A stretch of DNA of 64,000 nt from Collinsella sp. An7 (GCF_002159335.1 NZ_NFHP01000005.1:62001-126000), one strand, 5' to 3'; positions 1 to 9,471 are shown, counted from the first letter of the stretch. Made by a program: numbers and translations. Notes: generated by a model from the letters alone, not told the origin.

Positions 1-625
1 CATCCGTAGCCACGGTGTTGGCGTTCTGGAGCGCCGGGTTGATGAGGATCATGCCCATGACGGCGCCGAGGTAGGGGTTTGCCCCAAAGGCACTCGCCGC
101 GGAGAAGCCGATGAGAATCTGCAGGAACGTAAACGCCGTATTGGAGACGAGGTTCAAGATCTGATACCAGGCGTTATCGGTCGAAAGCGTGATAAAGCCG
201 TTGCTGTCCATAAAGGAGAGCGCGCTCATGATGCCGAGAAGCAGGCCTGATGCCACAATCGCCGGGATAATCGGCACAAAGACGTCGCCCAGAAGCTTGA
301 TGGCACGCATGAAGGGGTTCTTCTGCTGCTCGGCCGCTGCCTCCTTGGCCTCAGCCTTGGTGGCAGCAGTGATGTGTCCGAGCTTGATGAACTCGTCGTA
401 GACCTTATTGACCGTGCCGGTGCCGTAGATGACCTGCAGCTGCCCGGAGGCCTTGAAGTTGCCCTTGGCGCCGAGCGCGTCATCGACCTTCTTCTGGTCA
501 ACCTTGCTGTCGTCGGCGATCACGAGCCTGAGCCTCGTGGCGCAGTGCGCTGCCGAGACCACGTTGTCGGGACCGCCGATGGCGTCGAGAATCTGACGCG
601 CGGCCTCTTGGTAATCCATTGCCAT
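1..625 (-). CDS. PTS sugar transporter, EIIBC component (3' end outside window)
   Basis: Membrane permease that imports and phosphorylates a disaccharide with phosphate passed from HPr and EIIA. The first 208 codons are visible, reading off the left edge. The EIIB domain covers about residues 5-85 with the phospho-accepting Cys28 in AAHCATRLRL; the EIIC membrane domain starts near residue 105 (FVPIIPAIVASGLL). ATG 625 is chosen because GGGAGG lies 5 nt before it; the ATG at 619 is too far from that site. A LacI-family regulator lies directly upstream on the same strand, which fits a sucrose-type system. Sugar specificity is inferred, and a fused EIIA domain cannot be excluded because the C-terminus is missing. 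Confidence 0.88.
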   Translation of the reverse strand, partial: MAMDYQEAARQILDAIGGPDNVVSAAHCATRLRLVIADDSKVDQKKVDDALGAKGNFKASGQLQVIYGTGTVNKVYDEFIKLGHITAATKAEAKEAAAEQQKNPFMRAIKLLGDVFVPIIPAIVASGLLLGIMSALSFMDSNGFITLSTDNAWYQILNLVSNTAFTFLQILIGFSAASAFGANPYLGAVMGMILINPALQNANTVATD

Positions 626-852
626 GCCAACCTCCCTATCGGTTGCGATTCCACGCTGCAAGCGTTTAGGCGTCTTGCGTGTATGTGGAATCGTTCTCAC
701 ACTTAGTGATATAGCGTGTAGCACGCATGCGTGTAAGCATGCTCCGGCGAACGGTTAGAAATTGTCGGTAAACGTCATTATCGCTGGCCTAGTCTGCATC
801 AGGCGGTGCTGCGATGCACGCTTGTGTGCCGCATCTCTTCTGAAACCAATAT

Positions 853-864
853 GGAATCGATTCC
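853..864. promoter_or_regulatory. Probable LacI-family operator (GGAATCGATTCC)
   Basis: A perfect 12-bp palindrome between the LacI-type gene and the PTS gene. Related imperfect copies lie at 645-653 (GCGATTCCA) and 684-698 (TGTGGAATCGTTCTC), closer to the PTS start. Palindromes with a central CG are typical LacI-family operators, so the neighbouring regulator probably binds here; this is inferred from sequence and position. The region 626-913 holds no gene. A weak -10-like TATATC on the minus strand around 707-712 would place the 684-698 copy just downstream of the promoter. Confidence 0.5.
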
Positions 865-913
865 GCATTGAATAACCCAGTACTCTCTATCGATGCCCGG
901 CCCGCGATGTCTC

Positions 914-1900
914 CTATGCGCGCGTGGAATCGCGCGGGATGACCTCAAAGCCCATCTTGATCTCGCGCGGGATGCGGTCCGAGCTCGTCATGAGCCCCAC
1001 GAGCATCTTAGCTGCCTCGATGCCCGAAGTCTTGTAGTGGTAGGAGACCGTCGTGAGCCTGGGCGTGATGACCTGCGAGAGCTCGCTGTCGCCCACGCCC
1101 GCCACCTGCACCGCCTCGGGCACGGCGATGTCGGCCTCGCGCAAGCAGGTAAGCGCGCCGTAGGCGATAGAGTCGGTGGCGCAAACGATGGTGTCGATGC
1201 CCAACTTGCGCTCGAGCAGCTGCTCGCAGGCGGTATAGCCCGCATCAACGGAGAAATCGGCCACGATCTGCGCCTCGGGCGGGCACGCAATCCCCCGGTC
1301 GCGACACGCGGCGAGAAAGCCCTCGTGGCGGCGCTTGCCCGCGGCCACATCGTCCTCCAAAACGCCGATGTACGCCGGACGCTCGCCCCGCTCGAGCACC
1401 TGCTCGGTTAGCTGGTAGAGCGCGCCAAAGTCGTCCTGGTAAATGCACCATTGGCCGGCGAGCTCCTGATCGAGCACCACGAGCGGCACGGGGAGCGAGG
1501 CGATGGCCTCGCGGTGCGCGCGCGTAAAGACCGTGCCGATGAGGATGACCCCGTCGACCCGCCCGCCCTCAGAGAAGAGACGGAGAAACCCGACCTCGCG
1601 CTCGGGATCATTATCCGTGTTGGCAAGGAGCACCTGGTAGCCGGCCTCGTTGAGCACCGACGAGATACCCGCGACCATCCGACCCACCGAGGCGGAGTTG
1701 ATCTTGGGGATGACCACACCCGCCACGCGCGTCTTGCCCGTACGGAGCGTCTGCGCCTGGCGCGAGGGGACGTAGCCCGTCTCGTCGATAACCCGGCGGA
1801 TGGCGGCGCGCTTCTCCTTTGAGACGTAGCCGTCGTTGAGATAGCGCGACACCGTGGCGCGCGACACACCGGCCATCTTCGCGATCTGGTTGATATCCAT
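914..1900 (-). CDS. LacI-family transcriptional regulator
   Basis: A 328-residue sugar-responsive repressor of full family length. The N-terminal helix-turn-helix spans about residues 2-50 (INQIAKMAGVSRATVSRYLN), followed by the hinge (SRQAQTLRTGKT) and a periplasmic-binding-protein-like effector domain from about residue 58 (RVAGVVIPKI). The ATG at 1900 has GGAGG four bases upstream. The gene lies immediately upstream of the PTS permease on the same strand, and palindromes in the gap between them are likely operators. The probable effector is the sugar, or sugar phosphate, handled by that permease; a sucrose regulator is a guess from context. Confidence 0.9.
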   Translation of the reverse strand: MDINQIAKMAGVSRATVSRYLNDGYVSKEKRAAIRRVIDETGYVPSRQAQTLRTGKTRVAGVVIPKINSASVGRMVAGISSVLNEAGYQVLLANTDNDPEREVGFLRLFSEGGRVDGVILIGTVFTRAHREAIASLPVPLVVLDQELAGQWCIYQDDFGALYQLTEQVLERGERPAYIGVLEDDVAAGKRRHEGFLAACRDRGIACPPEAQIVADFSVDAGYTACEQLLERKLGIDTIVCATDSIAYGALTCLREADIAVPEAVQVAGVGDSELSQVITPRLTTVSYHYKTSGIEAAKMLVGLMTSSDRIPREIKMGFEVIPRDSTRA

Positions 1901-1990
1901 GGAGCCTCCTCGCCTACGCGCAAGAGTCTACCACGGCGCCCTACGGCGGAAGGTGCGTCGGAGTGCCGCGCAGCAGGCCACAGCGCCCTA

Positions 1991-3277
1991 CTACGGCCGA
2001 ACCTGACCGGTGCCGCGGATGACGTACTTGTAGGTGGTGAGCGCCTCAGCTGCAAAGGGCCCGCGGGCATGCAGCTTCTGGGTGGAGATGCCGATCTCGG
2101 CCCCGAGGCCAAACTCCCCTCCGTCGGTAAAGCGCGTCGAGGCGTTGGCATAGACGGCCGCAGCGTCGACCTCGGCGAGGAAGCGCTCACACGCCTCCGG
2201 GTCTTCGGCCACGATGGCCTCAGAGTGGTGCGTCCCGTAGCGGTTGATGTGCGCGATGGCCTCGTCGAGCCCTGCAACCGCCTTGACCGAGATCTCGAGC
2301 GCAAGGTACTCACGACCCCAGTCGTCGGGCGTTGCGTCCACAAAGCGCGCGAGAACCTCCTCCCCCGCTGCCTCGGCAGCCGCGCGTGCCACCGCGTCTC
2401 CGTGGATGGTCACGCCCGCCGCGGCAAGCTCGCGGAGCATCTCGGGCAGAAAGGCCAAAGCCACCGCCTCGTCCACCAGCAGCGATTCGCAAGCGTTGCA
2501 CACGCCCACACGCTGGGTCTTGGCGTTCATCACGATGGCACGCGCCTTGGCAAAATCGGCGCTCTCGTGCACGTAGACGTGGCAGTTGCCCGTACCGGTC
2601 TCGATCACGGGCACGGCCGCCTCGCGTACGCAGCGCTCGATGAGCCCCGCCCCACCGCGGGGGATGAGGACGTCGACCACACCGCGAAGCCCCATGAGCA
2701 CACCTGTGGCGGCGCGATCGGTGGTCTCGATGATGCTCACCGCAGCGCGCGGCAGCCCGCAGCTCGCCACCGCATCGGCGAGCACATGGGCGATGGCCAC
2801 GCACGAGCGCTGCGCCATCGAGCCGCCGCGCAGGATGCAGGCGTTGCCCGTGCGGATGCAGATGCCTGCGGCGTCGGCCGTGACGTTGGGGCGCGCCTCG
2901 TAGACCATGGCCACGAGCCCGAGCGGCACGCTGACGCGGGTGAGGTCGAGCCCGCAATCGATGGTACGCCTCTCCAGCACGCGGCCCACCGGGTCGGGCA
3001 GGTCGGCGAGGGCCTCGAGCCCCGCGGCCATGCCCTCCATGCGCTCCGGGGTGAGGAGGAGTCGGTCGAGCAGGCCCGCATTGGTGCCGGCAGCGCGGGC
3101 GGCGTCCATGTCCTCGGCGTTTGCCGCGAGAATCTCGGGCTCACGGTTGCGCAGGGCAGCTGCCATGGCGCGCACGGCGGCCACGCGTTCCCCGTCTGAT
3201 GCGCGACCGAGCGGCACGCTCGCCGCCTTGGCCTCACGGGCCAGGTCTTCTACATAGGTAGTGATATCCCGGGACAT
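1991..3277 (-). CDS. proA: Gamma-glutamyl phosphate reductase
   Basis: Second step of proline synthesis: NADPH-dependent reduction of gamma-glutamyl phosphate to glutamate semialdehyde in the cytosol. The 428-residue aldehyde-dehydrogenase-fold protein carries the expected catalytic cysteine near residue 260 (QRVGVCNACESLL) and ends in the usual LGAEIGISTQKLHARGP region. The ATG at 3277 (MSRDITTYVEDLAREAK) is chosen over upstream codons because GGAGG lies 4-5 nt before it. Unlike the common proBA operon, proB lies 1.7 kb away on the same strand with a convergent peptidase gene between, so the two must be transcribed separately or through that gene. Confidence 0.96.
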   Translation of the reverse strand: MSRDITTYVEDLAREAKAASVPLGRASDGERVAAVRAMAAALRNREPEILAANAEDMDAARAAGTNAGLLDRLLLTPERMEGMAAGLEALADLPDPVGRVLERRTIDCGLDLTRVSVPLGLVAMVYEARPNVTADAAGICIRTGNACILRGGSMAQRSCVAIAHVLADAVASCGLPRAAVSIIETTDRAATGVLMGLRGVVDVLIPRGGAGLIERCVREAAVPVIETGTGNCHVYVHESADFAKARAIVMNAKTQRVGVCNACESLLVDEAVALAFLPEMLRELAAAGVTIHGDAVARAAAEAAGEEVLARFVDATPDDWGREYLALEISVKAVAGLDEAIAHINRYGTHHSEAIVAEDPEACERFLAEVDAAAVYANASTRFTDGGEFGLGAEIGISTQKLHARGPFAAEALTTYKYVIRGTGQVRP

Positions 3278-3478
3278 AGGTCCTCCTTCGTTTGTGTGCC
3301 CTAGCTTCTCTCGCACGTCCGCGTTTCGTTTCCGGGGTGAAGCGTCAGGGCTTAACATGCTTAGTACGGGCATCTCCGCTCCTTCCGCCGCGCGCTACTT
3401 GCATTGAGTGTACCCTGTGTATAGCTAAACCCGCAGCCCTGCGCGGGCGTACCGCAATCAGAAACTTGGGGAGCAGAG

Positions 3479-4915
3479 ATGACAGAACTTGCCAGCTATT
3501 ACGTGCCCGGCCTCTATGTAGAGGACCACGCGATCGACGTCCCACTCGACTGGCGCGGACTCGAACCTGCGCTTCTTGCCATGGGGATCGGCCTGCGCGC
3601 GGGCGCTTTCCCCGACGCCATCCCCGGCGCACCGGAATCGCTCAAGCTCTTCTACCGCGTGCTCTGCGCGCCCGAGCGCGTTCACGACGACCTGCCCCTC
3701 CTCGTCTTTTTACAGGGCGGCCCCGGCGGCGAGGGTCCGCGCCCGACCTCACCCACCTCTGACGGCTGGATAGCCGAGGCCATCAAGCACTTCCGCGTGG
3801 TCCTGCCCGATCAGCGCGGCACCGGGCGCTCGAGCCGTGTGAGCGGGCGCACCATCGCCGCACTCGGCGAGCGCACCGCCGCGGCCGGAGCGGACCCGGC
3901 GCGCGCCCAGGCGGACTTTCTCAAGCGCCTGCTCGCGCCTTCCATCGTGCGCGACCTCGAGTACCTGCGGCTCGTGGGATTTGAGGGCCGCCCGTGGGTC
4001 ACGCTCGGACAGAGTTACGGCGGTTTTCTCACCCTCTCCTACCTCTCGAGCTACCCCACGGGCATCGTCGCGTCGTTTGTGGCGGGCGGCATCCCGCACA
4101 TCCCCGCAAGCGCCGCGGAGGTCTACGCGCACACCTTCCCGCGTATGGCCGAAAAGACGCGGCTCTACTACGCGCGCTACCCCGAAGACGTTGCACGCGC
4201 GGCTGCGGTGGCGGACCGCCTCGCCGCCGAACCTGTGATGCTCCCCGACGGGAGCCCGCTCACCGTGGAGCGCCTGCAGCTTTTGGGCAGCGACTTTGGC
4301 ATGAAGCCGAGCTTTGAGCGGATGCATTGGCTGCTCGACCACGCCTTTGAGAACGCCGACGGCACCGTGCCGGACGATCCCGCATCGGCGGAGCTCTCGG
4401 AAGGATTCCTCATGAGCGTCCTCGATCGCACGACCACCCGCGCCAACCCACTCTACTGGACGCTCCAGGAGCTCATCTACGCCGACGGCACCTGCGCGCC
4501 CATCCGCTGGGCAGCGTCGCGCGAGAAGGACGCACAGCCGGCATTTGACCCGAGCGCACGGCCTCTGCTCTTTACCGGCGAGGCGTGCTTTCCGTGGATG
4601 TTTGCCCAGATGCCCGAGCTCATGCCGTTTGCACCGGCGATGGAGCTCCTCATGGAAGATACCGAGTTTGACCATGTCTACGACCCGGTGCGCCTTGCCG
4701 AGAACGAGGTGCCGCTCCATGCGGCGGTCTACCACGACGACCTGTACGTGGACTCGGGGCTCCAGCTCGACACGCTCAGCCGCGTGGGCGCGAGCCACGC
4801 GTGGGTGACGAACGAGTTTGAGCACGACGGGCTGCACGGCGAGCGCGTGTTTGCGCACCTGTTTGAGGAGGCGCTCAACCGCGGCGACCTCGAGCGCGCG
4901 CTCAGGACGGCGTAG
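3479..4915 (+). CDS. Prolyl aminopeptidase-type alpha/beta hydrolase (S33 family)
   Basis: A 478-residue alpha/beta hydrolase that should release N-terminal proline from peptides. It shows the oxyanion signature GGPGG (about residue 80), DQRGTGRS (about 105), the nucleophile elbow GQSYGG (serine about residue 180) and a C-terminal catalytic histidine in NEFEHDGLHG. These are the hallmarks of the larger bacterial proline iminopeptidases; no signal peptide is seen, so it is probably cytosolic. The ATG at 3479 has GGGGAGCAG just upstream. It sits between proA and proB on the opposite strand, which suggests that peptide-derived proline and proline synthesis may be balanced against each other; that link is inference. 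Confidence 0.85.
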   Translation: MTELASYYVPGLYVEDHAIDVPLDWRGLEPALLAMGIGLRAGAFPDAIPGAPESLKLFYRVLCAPERVHDDLPLLVFLQGGPGGEGPRPTSPTSDGWIAEAIKHFRVVLPDQRGTGRSSRVSGRTIAALGERTAAAGADPARAQADFLKRLLAPSIVRDLEYLRLVGFEGRPWVTLGQSYGGFLTLSYLSSYPTGIVASFVAGGIPHIPASAAEVYAHTFPRMAEKTRLYYARYPEDVARAAAVADRLAAEPVMLPDGSPLTVERLQLLGSDFGMKPSFERMHWLLDHAFENADGTVPDDPASAELSEGFLMSVLDRTTTRANPLYWTLQELIYADGTCAPIRWAASREKDAQPAFDPSARPLLFTGEACFPWMFAQMPELMPFAPAMELLMEDTEFDHVYDPVRLAENEVPLHAAVYHDDLYVDSGLQLDTLSRVGASHAWVTNEFEHDGLHGERVFAHLFEEALNRGDLERALRTA

Positions 4916-4920
4916 CGGCG

Positions 4921-4948
4921 GGCACTCGGGCGGTTGGCACCGAGTGCC
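4921..4948. terminator. Hairpin between convergent genes
   Basis: A perfect 9-bp stem (GGCACTCGG / CCGAGTGCC) with a 10-nt loop between the convergent peptidase gene and proB. There is no clear T-run on either side, so it may be a factor-assisted bidirectional terminator. Confidence 0.45.
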
Positions 4949-4973
4949 GCACGGCGCGCGTCGGGCAATCGCC

Positions 4974-6095
4974 TTACGCAAAGACGATGAGGTTATCGCG
5001 ATGAACCGCCGGCTTGTGGGCAAGTCCGGCAAGAAGGCGGTTCTGGGCGAGCTCGTCCTGCCGGCGGCCCGCCGCGAGCTCGAGCTCGTCGGACGACGCC
5101 TCGGCAATGCCGCGCGCGATGACGAGCCCGGTCTCATCGGCGATGTCGAGCACATCGCCCTCGCCAAACGAGCCCAAGACACCCGTGATGCCCACGGGAA
5201 GGAGCGACGAGCCGTGCTCGGTAAGGGCGCGCGCCGCGCCGGCATCGACGGTAACCCGTCCGTGCGCCGCGTCGCCCAAGGCGATCCAGAGCTTGCGGGG
5301 TGCGATGTCGAGCCGGTCTGCAGGCGGCTCAAAGCGCGTGCCCACGGCCTCCCCCGCGGCCAGGCGCACCAAGGGGTCCGGCGCCTCACCCGAGCAGATG
5401 ACGCTCGGGATGCCCGCCGTCATGAGAATGCGACTTGCGCGGATCTTGGTAATCATACCGCCCGTGCCCACCGACGTTGAGGAATCGCCCGCCGCGCCGA
5501 TGATGCTCGCATCAATCTTGTCGACGCGCGGGATAAAGCGCGCGGTGGGGTCGAGCGCAGGGTTTGCGGTGTAGAGGCCGTCGATGTCGGAGAGCGTGAC
5601 GCACAGGTCGGCCGAGACGAGGCACGCCACGAGCGCCGCGAGGGTGTCGTTGTCGCCAAAGCGGATTTCGTCCACCACAACGGTATCGTTCTCGTTGACG
5701 ATGGGCACGACCCCGAGCTCCACGAGCCGGGTGAGCGTGTCGCGCGCGTGCAGGTAGCTCGAGCGCTGCGCCGTATCTGAACGGGTGAGGAGCACGAGCG
5801 AGGTGAGCAGGCCCGAGGCGCGAAACTCCTCGTCGTAGGCCGCCGAGAGCACGCACTGCCCCACCGAGGCGCACGCCTGGAGGCTCGGCATGTCGGTCGG
5901 TCGCCGCGAGAACCCGAGCACCGGAGCGCCGCAGGCGATGGCGCCTGAGCTCACGACCACAAGGCTCCAACCGCGCTCGGCGAGCACGGCTGCTTGCCGC
6001 GCGAGCCCGGCGATAAAGGTGCGCTGGATAGCGCCCTCGCGCACGAGCGTGGAGGAGCCGATCTTGACGACCATGGTCTTGCGCGGGCTGGACAT
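4974..6095 (-). CDS. proB: Glutamate 5-kinase with PUA domain
   Basis: First and usually feedback-inhibited step of proline synthesis: ATP-dependent phosphorylation of glutamate. The 373-residue product has the amino-acid-kinase fold (KIGSSTLVREG near the N-terminus, SSGAIACG, PIVNENDTV near residue 140) and a C-terminal PUA domain (about residues 275-355, RKLWIALGDAAHGRVTVDAGA). The length matches the family. ATG 6095 is chosen for the AGGAG six bases upstream; upstream in-frame codons give a compositionally odd extension. Its partner proA lies downstream on the same strand beyond the peptidase gene. Confidence 0.95.
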   Translation of the reverse strand: MSSPRKTMVVKIGSSTLVREGAIQRTFIAGLARQAAVLAERGWSLVVVSSGAIACGAPVLGFSRRPTDMPSLQACASVGQCVLSAAYDEEFRASGLLTSLVLLTRSDTAQRSSYLHARDTLTRLVELGVVPIVNENDTVVVDEIRFGDNDTLAALVACLVSADLCVTLSDIDGLYTANPALDPTARFIPRVDKIDASIIGAAGDSSTSVGTGGMITKIRASRILMTAGIPSVICSGEAPDPLVRLAAGEAVGTRFEPPADRLDIAPRKLWIALGDAAHGRVTVDAGAARALTEHGSSLLPVGITGVLGSFGEGDVLDIADETGLVIARGIAEASSDELELAAGRRQDELAQNRLLAGLAHKPAVHRDNLIVFA

Positions 6096-6169
6096 GCGGA
6101 GCTCCTCTGAGTCGGCGGAAATGTTCTCGCCATGATACCCCACGACATGTGACGGGGTGGGCAAGACAA

Positions 6170-6206
6170 AATGGGTCAAACGGAACACGTCCCCAACTGA
6201 CCCATT
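6170..6206. repeat. R-family hairpin repeat (GTCA...GGGGACGTG core)
   Basis: A 37-bp element with ends AATGGGTCA and TGACCCATT and an internal block ACACGTCCCC. Other copies are at 18672-18704, 18842-18878, 35470-35505 and 35717-35753, with an expanded form at 29404-29481. The orientation here is opposite to the 18.7-18.9 kb copies. It lies between proB and pncB. Confidence 0.85.
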
Positions 6207-6336
6207 CAGCCGCGATGTACGGCTCGCTGAGGTGCGCCAGATCGGCCTGAAAGAGGAGGGAGCACGCCTTGCGTGCGGCGACCGACGATTGAAGGCCGAG
6301 GTGGCGTGCCTCAGCGGGCCGATCAGGTCAAGAAAC

Positions 6337-7851
6337 CTATTTCCGGGCCTTCCAGGGTAGGGCCGTCTGCGTCTCGGCCATGCGCTCGCGCACGAGTTCG
6401 TCGCGCACACGTGCGAGCCCCGACTCCATGCCCACCACATAGGTCTGCGGGTAGAGGAAGCGCTTGTACTCGGCGTCGAGCGCACTCAGTGCAGCAGAGC
6501 AGCGGGCCCGCGCCCGCTCGAGCGGCTCGCGCGGCGCCACGGCGGCGCCGTCGCGCACCACGGGCACGAGCACATCGCGGTAGTCCATACCGGCCACGCT
6601 CGTCACGAGGGCGGCGTCGTTGACGGCCACGAGGGTCGTCCCGCGGGTATCTCCCTCGCCCTCGAGGTAGGCCTCGTCGAGGATCATGTCGCACACAGGG
6701 CTCCCCGCCTCGTCCACATAGCGCCTCACCTGCTGGATGCCGGGGATGGTGCGCTTGTAGGGCTGCTCGGAGAGCTTGACGACGGGCGTCCAGACGGCGC
6801 TCCCCTTGTCGCGCCGCGCGGCGAGCTTGTAGACGCCGCCGAGCGCGGGCTGGTCGTAGCAGGTCGCGAGCTTGGTGCCCACACCAAAGGAGTCGATGGG
6901 CGCCCCCTGGTCGAGGAGCGACTGGATGGTGTACTCGTCGAGGTCGTTTGAGACCGAGATCTTGACGTAGTCGAGCCCCTCCTCGTCAAAGCGCCCGCGC
7001 ACATAGGCCGAGAGCTTGGCGAGGTCGCCGGAGTCGATGCGGATGGCAGCGAGCCGCTCACCGCGCTCCTCCATCTCCTTGGCCACGATGATGGCGTTCT
7101 CCACGCCCTCGCGCACGTCGTAGGTGTCGATGAGCAGCGTGCAGTTGTTGGGCATCGAGCGGGCGAAGGCCCGGAAGGCCTCGAGCTCGCTCTCAAAGCT
7201 CATAACCCAGCTGTGCGCATGCGTGCCAAACACGGGGATTCCGTAGCGCCGGCCCGCGAGCACGTTGGAGGTCGAGGCGCAACCGGCCACGTAGCTCGCT
7301 CGAGCCACGGCCATGCCGCCGTCGGGCCCCTGTGCGCGCCGCAGGCCAAACTCGGCCACCGGGCGACCCTTTGCCGCCTGCACCACGCGCACGGTCTTGG
7401 TGGCCACGAGCGTCTGGAAGTTGATGGTGTTAAGGAGCGCCGTCTCGATGAGCTGGCACTCGAGCGCAGGACCCATCACGCGCACCATAGGCTCGCGCGG
7501 AAAGACGAGCTCACCCTCGGGCACGGCATCGATGTCGAGATGCGCGCGGAAGCCGCGCAGGTACTCGAGGAAGCCCGACTTGAAGAGCGCTCCACCGGCC
7601 GGCGCCTCGAGCGAGGCGAGGTAGGCGATGTCCTCCTCGGTAAAGCGCAGGTTCTCCACGAGCTCGGGCAGGTCGGAGGTGCCGCACATCACGGCGTACG
7701 CGCTGCCAAAGGGATGGTCACGGTAGAACGCGGTAAAGCAGTCCTCCTCGTCGAGCTTGCCGCTCTCCCAAAGGCCCTGGGCCATCGTGAGCTCGTAGAG
7801 GTCGGTGAGAAGCGCCACGTCGGTGGGATGGGCGGTGTCGGTGAGTGCCAT
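6337..7851 (-). CDS. pncB: Nicotinate phosphoribosyltransferase
   Basis: Salvages nicotinate into NAD synthesis by joining it to PRPP, giving nicotinate mononucleotide. The 504-residue protein fits the long class of the family. It begins with TDLYELTMAQGLW and contains GLRRAQGPDGG (about residue 170), a HAHSWVMSF segment, IDTYDVREG and IRIDSGDLAKLS, all expected for this fold. The ATG at 7851 follows AAGGAAG by six bases. It reads in the same direction as the small membrane protein gene upstream, about 60 bp away; no shared function is evident. Confidence 0.94.
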   Translation of the reverse strand: MALTDTAHPTDVALLTDLYELTMAQGLWESGKLDEEDCFTAFYRDHPFGSAYAVMCGTSDLPELVENLRFTEEDIAYLASLEAPAGGALFKSGFLEYLRGFRAHLDIDAVPEGELVFPREPMVRVMGPALECQLIETALLNTINFQTLVATKTVRVVQAAKGRPVAEFGLRRAQGPDGGMAVARASYVAGCASTSNVLAGRRYGIPVFGTHAHSWVMSFESELEAFRAFARSMPNNCTLLIDTYDVREGVENAIIVAKEMEERGERLAAIRIDSGDLAKLSAYVRGRFDEEGLDYVKISVSNDLDEYTIQSLLDQGAPIDSFGVGTKLATCYDQPALGGVYKLAARRDKGSAVWTPVVKLSEQPYKRTIPGIQQVRRYVDEAGSPVCDMILDEAYLEGEGDTRGTTLVAVNDAALVTSVAGMDYRDVLVPVVRDGAAVAPREPLERARARCSAALSALDAEYKRFLYPQTYVVGMESGLARVRDELVRERMAETQTALPWKARK

Positions 7852-7911
7852 GAGAGGCTTCCTTTCCCCGGATGATGGCGTGAAGGTGCGCGCGCGGATG
7901 CCCGCGGCGCG

Positions 7912-8349
7912 CTAGCCGATCATGCCGTTGTTGGTGAGCACGACGTAGACGATGGCCACGATGGCGAGCAACAGGCAGATGCCGATGACGATCTTCTGCG
8001 CAGGCGGCATCGTGGGGATGCCGTCGTCGTCCTCCTCGCTGGAGAGAACCATGCGCTGGCCGAAGGTGCGCTCGGCGGGGTCGTCGGAGACCACGGGCTC
8101 GTCACGGCGCGGGGCCGGCGCGGCCTGCGGGCGGACGGCAGGGGTGGCCTGAGGAGCCGCAGCTGCGGGGGCAGCGCCCGTAGTGCCGGGGGCAGCCGCA
8201 GACGCGGGAGCGGAAGCCGGCGCAGTGGCCGCGCCCTCAGCGCGCAGCGCCTCGAGCTCGGCGCGCTCGCGGCGTGCCTTCTCGGCGCGCAGGGCCTCAA
8301 GCTCGGCGCGCTCCTCATCGGTCAGCGGGCGCGAATCCTCATCAGCCAT
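7912..8349 (-). CDS. Hypothetical protein with charged N-terminus and C-terminal membrane anchor
   Basis: A 145-residue protein I do not recognise. Residues 1-45 are highly charged and repetitive (AELEALRAEK and RAELEALRAEG, probably helical or coiled coil). Residues 46-85 are Ala/Pro-rich, then comes an acidic stretch (SSEEDDDG) and one transmembrane helix at about residues 118-140 ending near the C-terminus (IVIGICLLLAIVAIVYVVL). That suggests a tail-anchored protein with a cytosolic N-terminus. Start 8349 is chosen because AAAGG lies seven bases before the ATG. No function can be assigned. Confidence 0.7.
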   Translation of the reverse strand: MADEDSRPLTDEERAELEALRAEKARRERAELEALRAEGAATAPASAPASAAAPGTTGAAPAAAAPQATPAVRPQAAPAPRRDEPVVSDDPAERTFGQRMVLSSEEDDDGIPTMPPAQKIVIGICLLLAIVAIVYVVLTNNGMIG

Positions 8350-8469
8350 AGCGCTGCCTTTCTCGTGCGGGCGGCACATTGCCGCCCCGATACGTCGATA
8401 TCGCGCAAAAGTATACCCGTTTGTCCGCAAGTCGGCCTGGCACCAGCCATCCGGGTACGCAAAACCGCC

Positions 8470-9408
8470 CTAGGCGTCGGCGCGGCGGAGTACACCCGTG
8501 GTGTCGAAGGGCGGGGTGAAGCTCTCGTCCACGGCTCCCCCCTCCTGCCAGAACATCTGCGAGAACCCGAGGTCGTCGGCGTGGTCGAGCACCTGCTCGT
8601 ACTCCTCGTCCGTCACCGCGCGGGCGAGCTCGCCGCCCGCCGCACGCATCGCGGCGTTGGGCGTGTACTGGTTCATGACCGAGATGGGTACGTCGCCCAC
8701 CGCGTCCCATACCATGTCGAGCACGCGACACGAGTCGTCTGCATGTCCAGGCAGCACCAGATGACGCACGATGATCCCGCGCGTCCACGTGCCGTCCCGC
8801 CGCTCCGCAGCTCCTCCCCGGCGCGCGAGCTCGGCTGCCATCTGCGCGAGCGCCCGGGCGGCGACGGCGGGGTAATCGTCCACATGGCTGAGCGCCCTGC
8901 CCAACGCGGAATCGGCGTACTTGAAGTCGGTCAGCCAGATGTCAACCAGATCGCCGAGCTCGTGCACCGCCTCCACGCGCTCGTAGCCGCTCGTGTTGTA
9001 GACGATGGGAATGCTGAGCCCCTGGCGGCGCGCCTCGGCGAGGGCGCCGGGTAGCAGGTGCGCGTAGTGTGTCGCGGTGACCAGATTGATGTTGAGCGCC
9101 CCCTGGTCCTCGAGCTCGAGCATGATCTCAGCCAGACGCTCCGGCGGAACCTCGATGCCGAAGTTGCCGGTTGATATCTCGTGGTTCTGGCAATAGACGC
9201 ACTTGAGCGGGCATCCGCTGAAAAAGATGGTGCCCGAGCCCGCCTCACCCGAGATGGGAGGCTCCTCCCAGAAGTGGAGGGCGGCGCGGGCAAGCTTGAG
9301 GGTGTCCGTGGCCCCGCAGATGCCGCGCGCCCCCGCAGCGCGATCGGCCCGGCAACGGCGCGGGCACAGGTCGCAAGCGGCAAGGGTGGCGGAGTCGAGC
9401 AGGGGCAC
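8470..9408 (-). CDS. PflX-type radical SAM protein
   Basis: A 312-residue radical SAM protein of the PflA-homologue group COG1313. The N-terminus has a cysteine cluster (CDLCPRRCRADR...GICG) typical of this group, followed by the radical SAM CxxxCxxC motif in CPLKCVYC at about residues 65-72. These proteins resemble pyruvate formate-lyase activase but their substrate is not established. The start is GTG 9408, preceded by AAGGAGG at four bases. No pfl gene is in view. Transcription runs away from the tRNA gene. Confidence 0.88.
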   Translation of the reverse strand: MPLLDSATLAACDLCPRRCRADRAAGARGICGATDTLKLARAALHFWEEPPISGEAGSGTIFFSGCPLKCVYCQNHEISTGNFGIEVPPERLAEIMLELEDQGALNINLVTATHYAHLLPGALAEARRQGLSIPIVYNTSGYERVEAVHELGDLVDIWLTDFKYADSALGRALSHVDDYPAVAARALAQMAAELARRGGAAERRDGTWTRGIIVRHLVLPGHADDSCRVLDMVWDAVGDVPISVMNQYTPNAAMRAAGGELARAVTDEEYEQVLDHADDLGFSQMFWQEGGAVDESFTPPFDTTGVLRRADA

Positions 9409-9471
9409 GGGTCCTCCTTCCGAGTGGCCGCTCCCGGCAGCATACGCCAGCGGGCAGGCACCCTGGATACG

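Noticed and set aside
6157-6360. A 67-codon frame through the R repeat after proB
   Set aside because: It begins in repeat DNA, has no ribosome site and overlaps the 3' end of pncB on the other strand.
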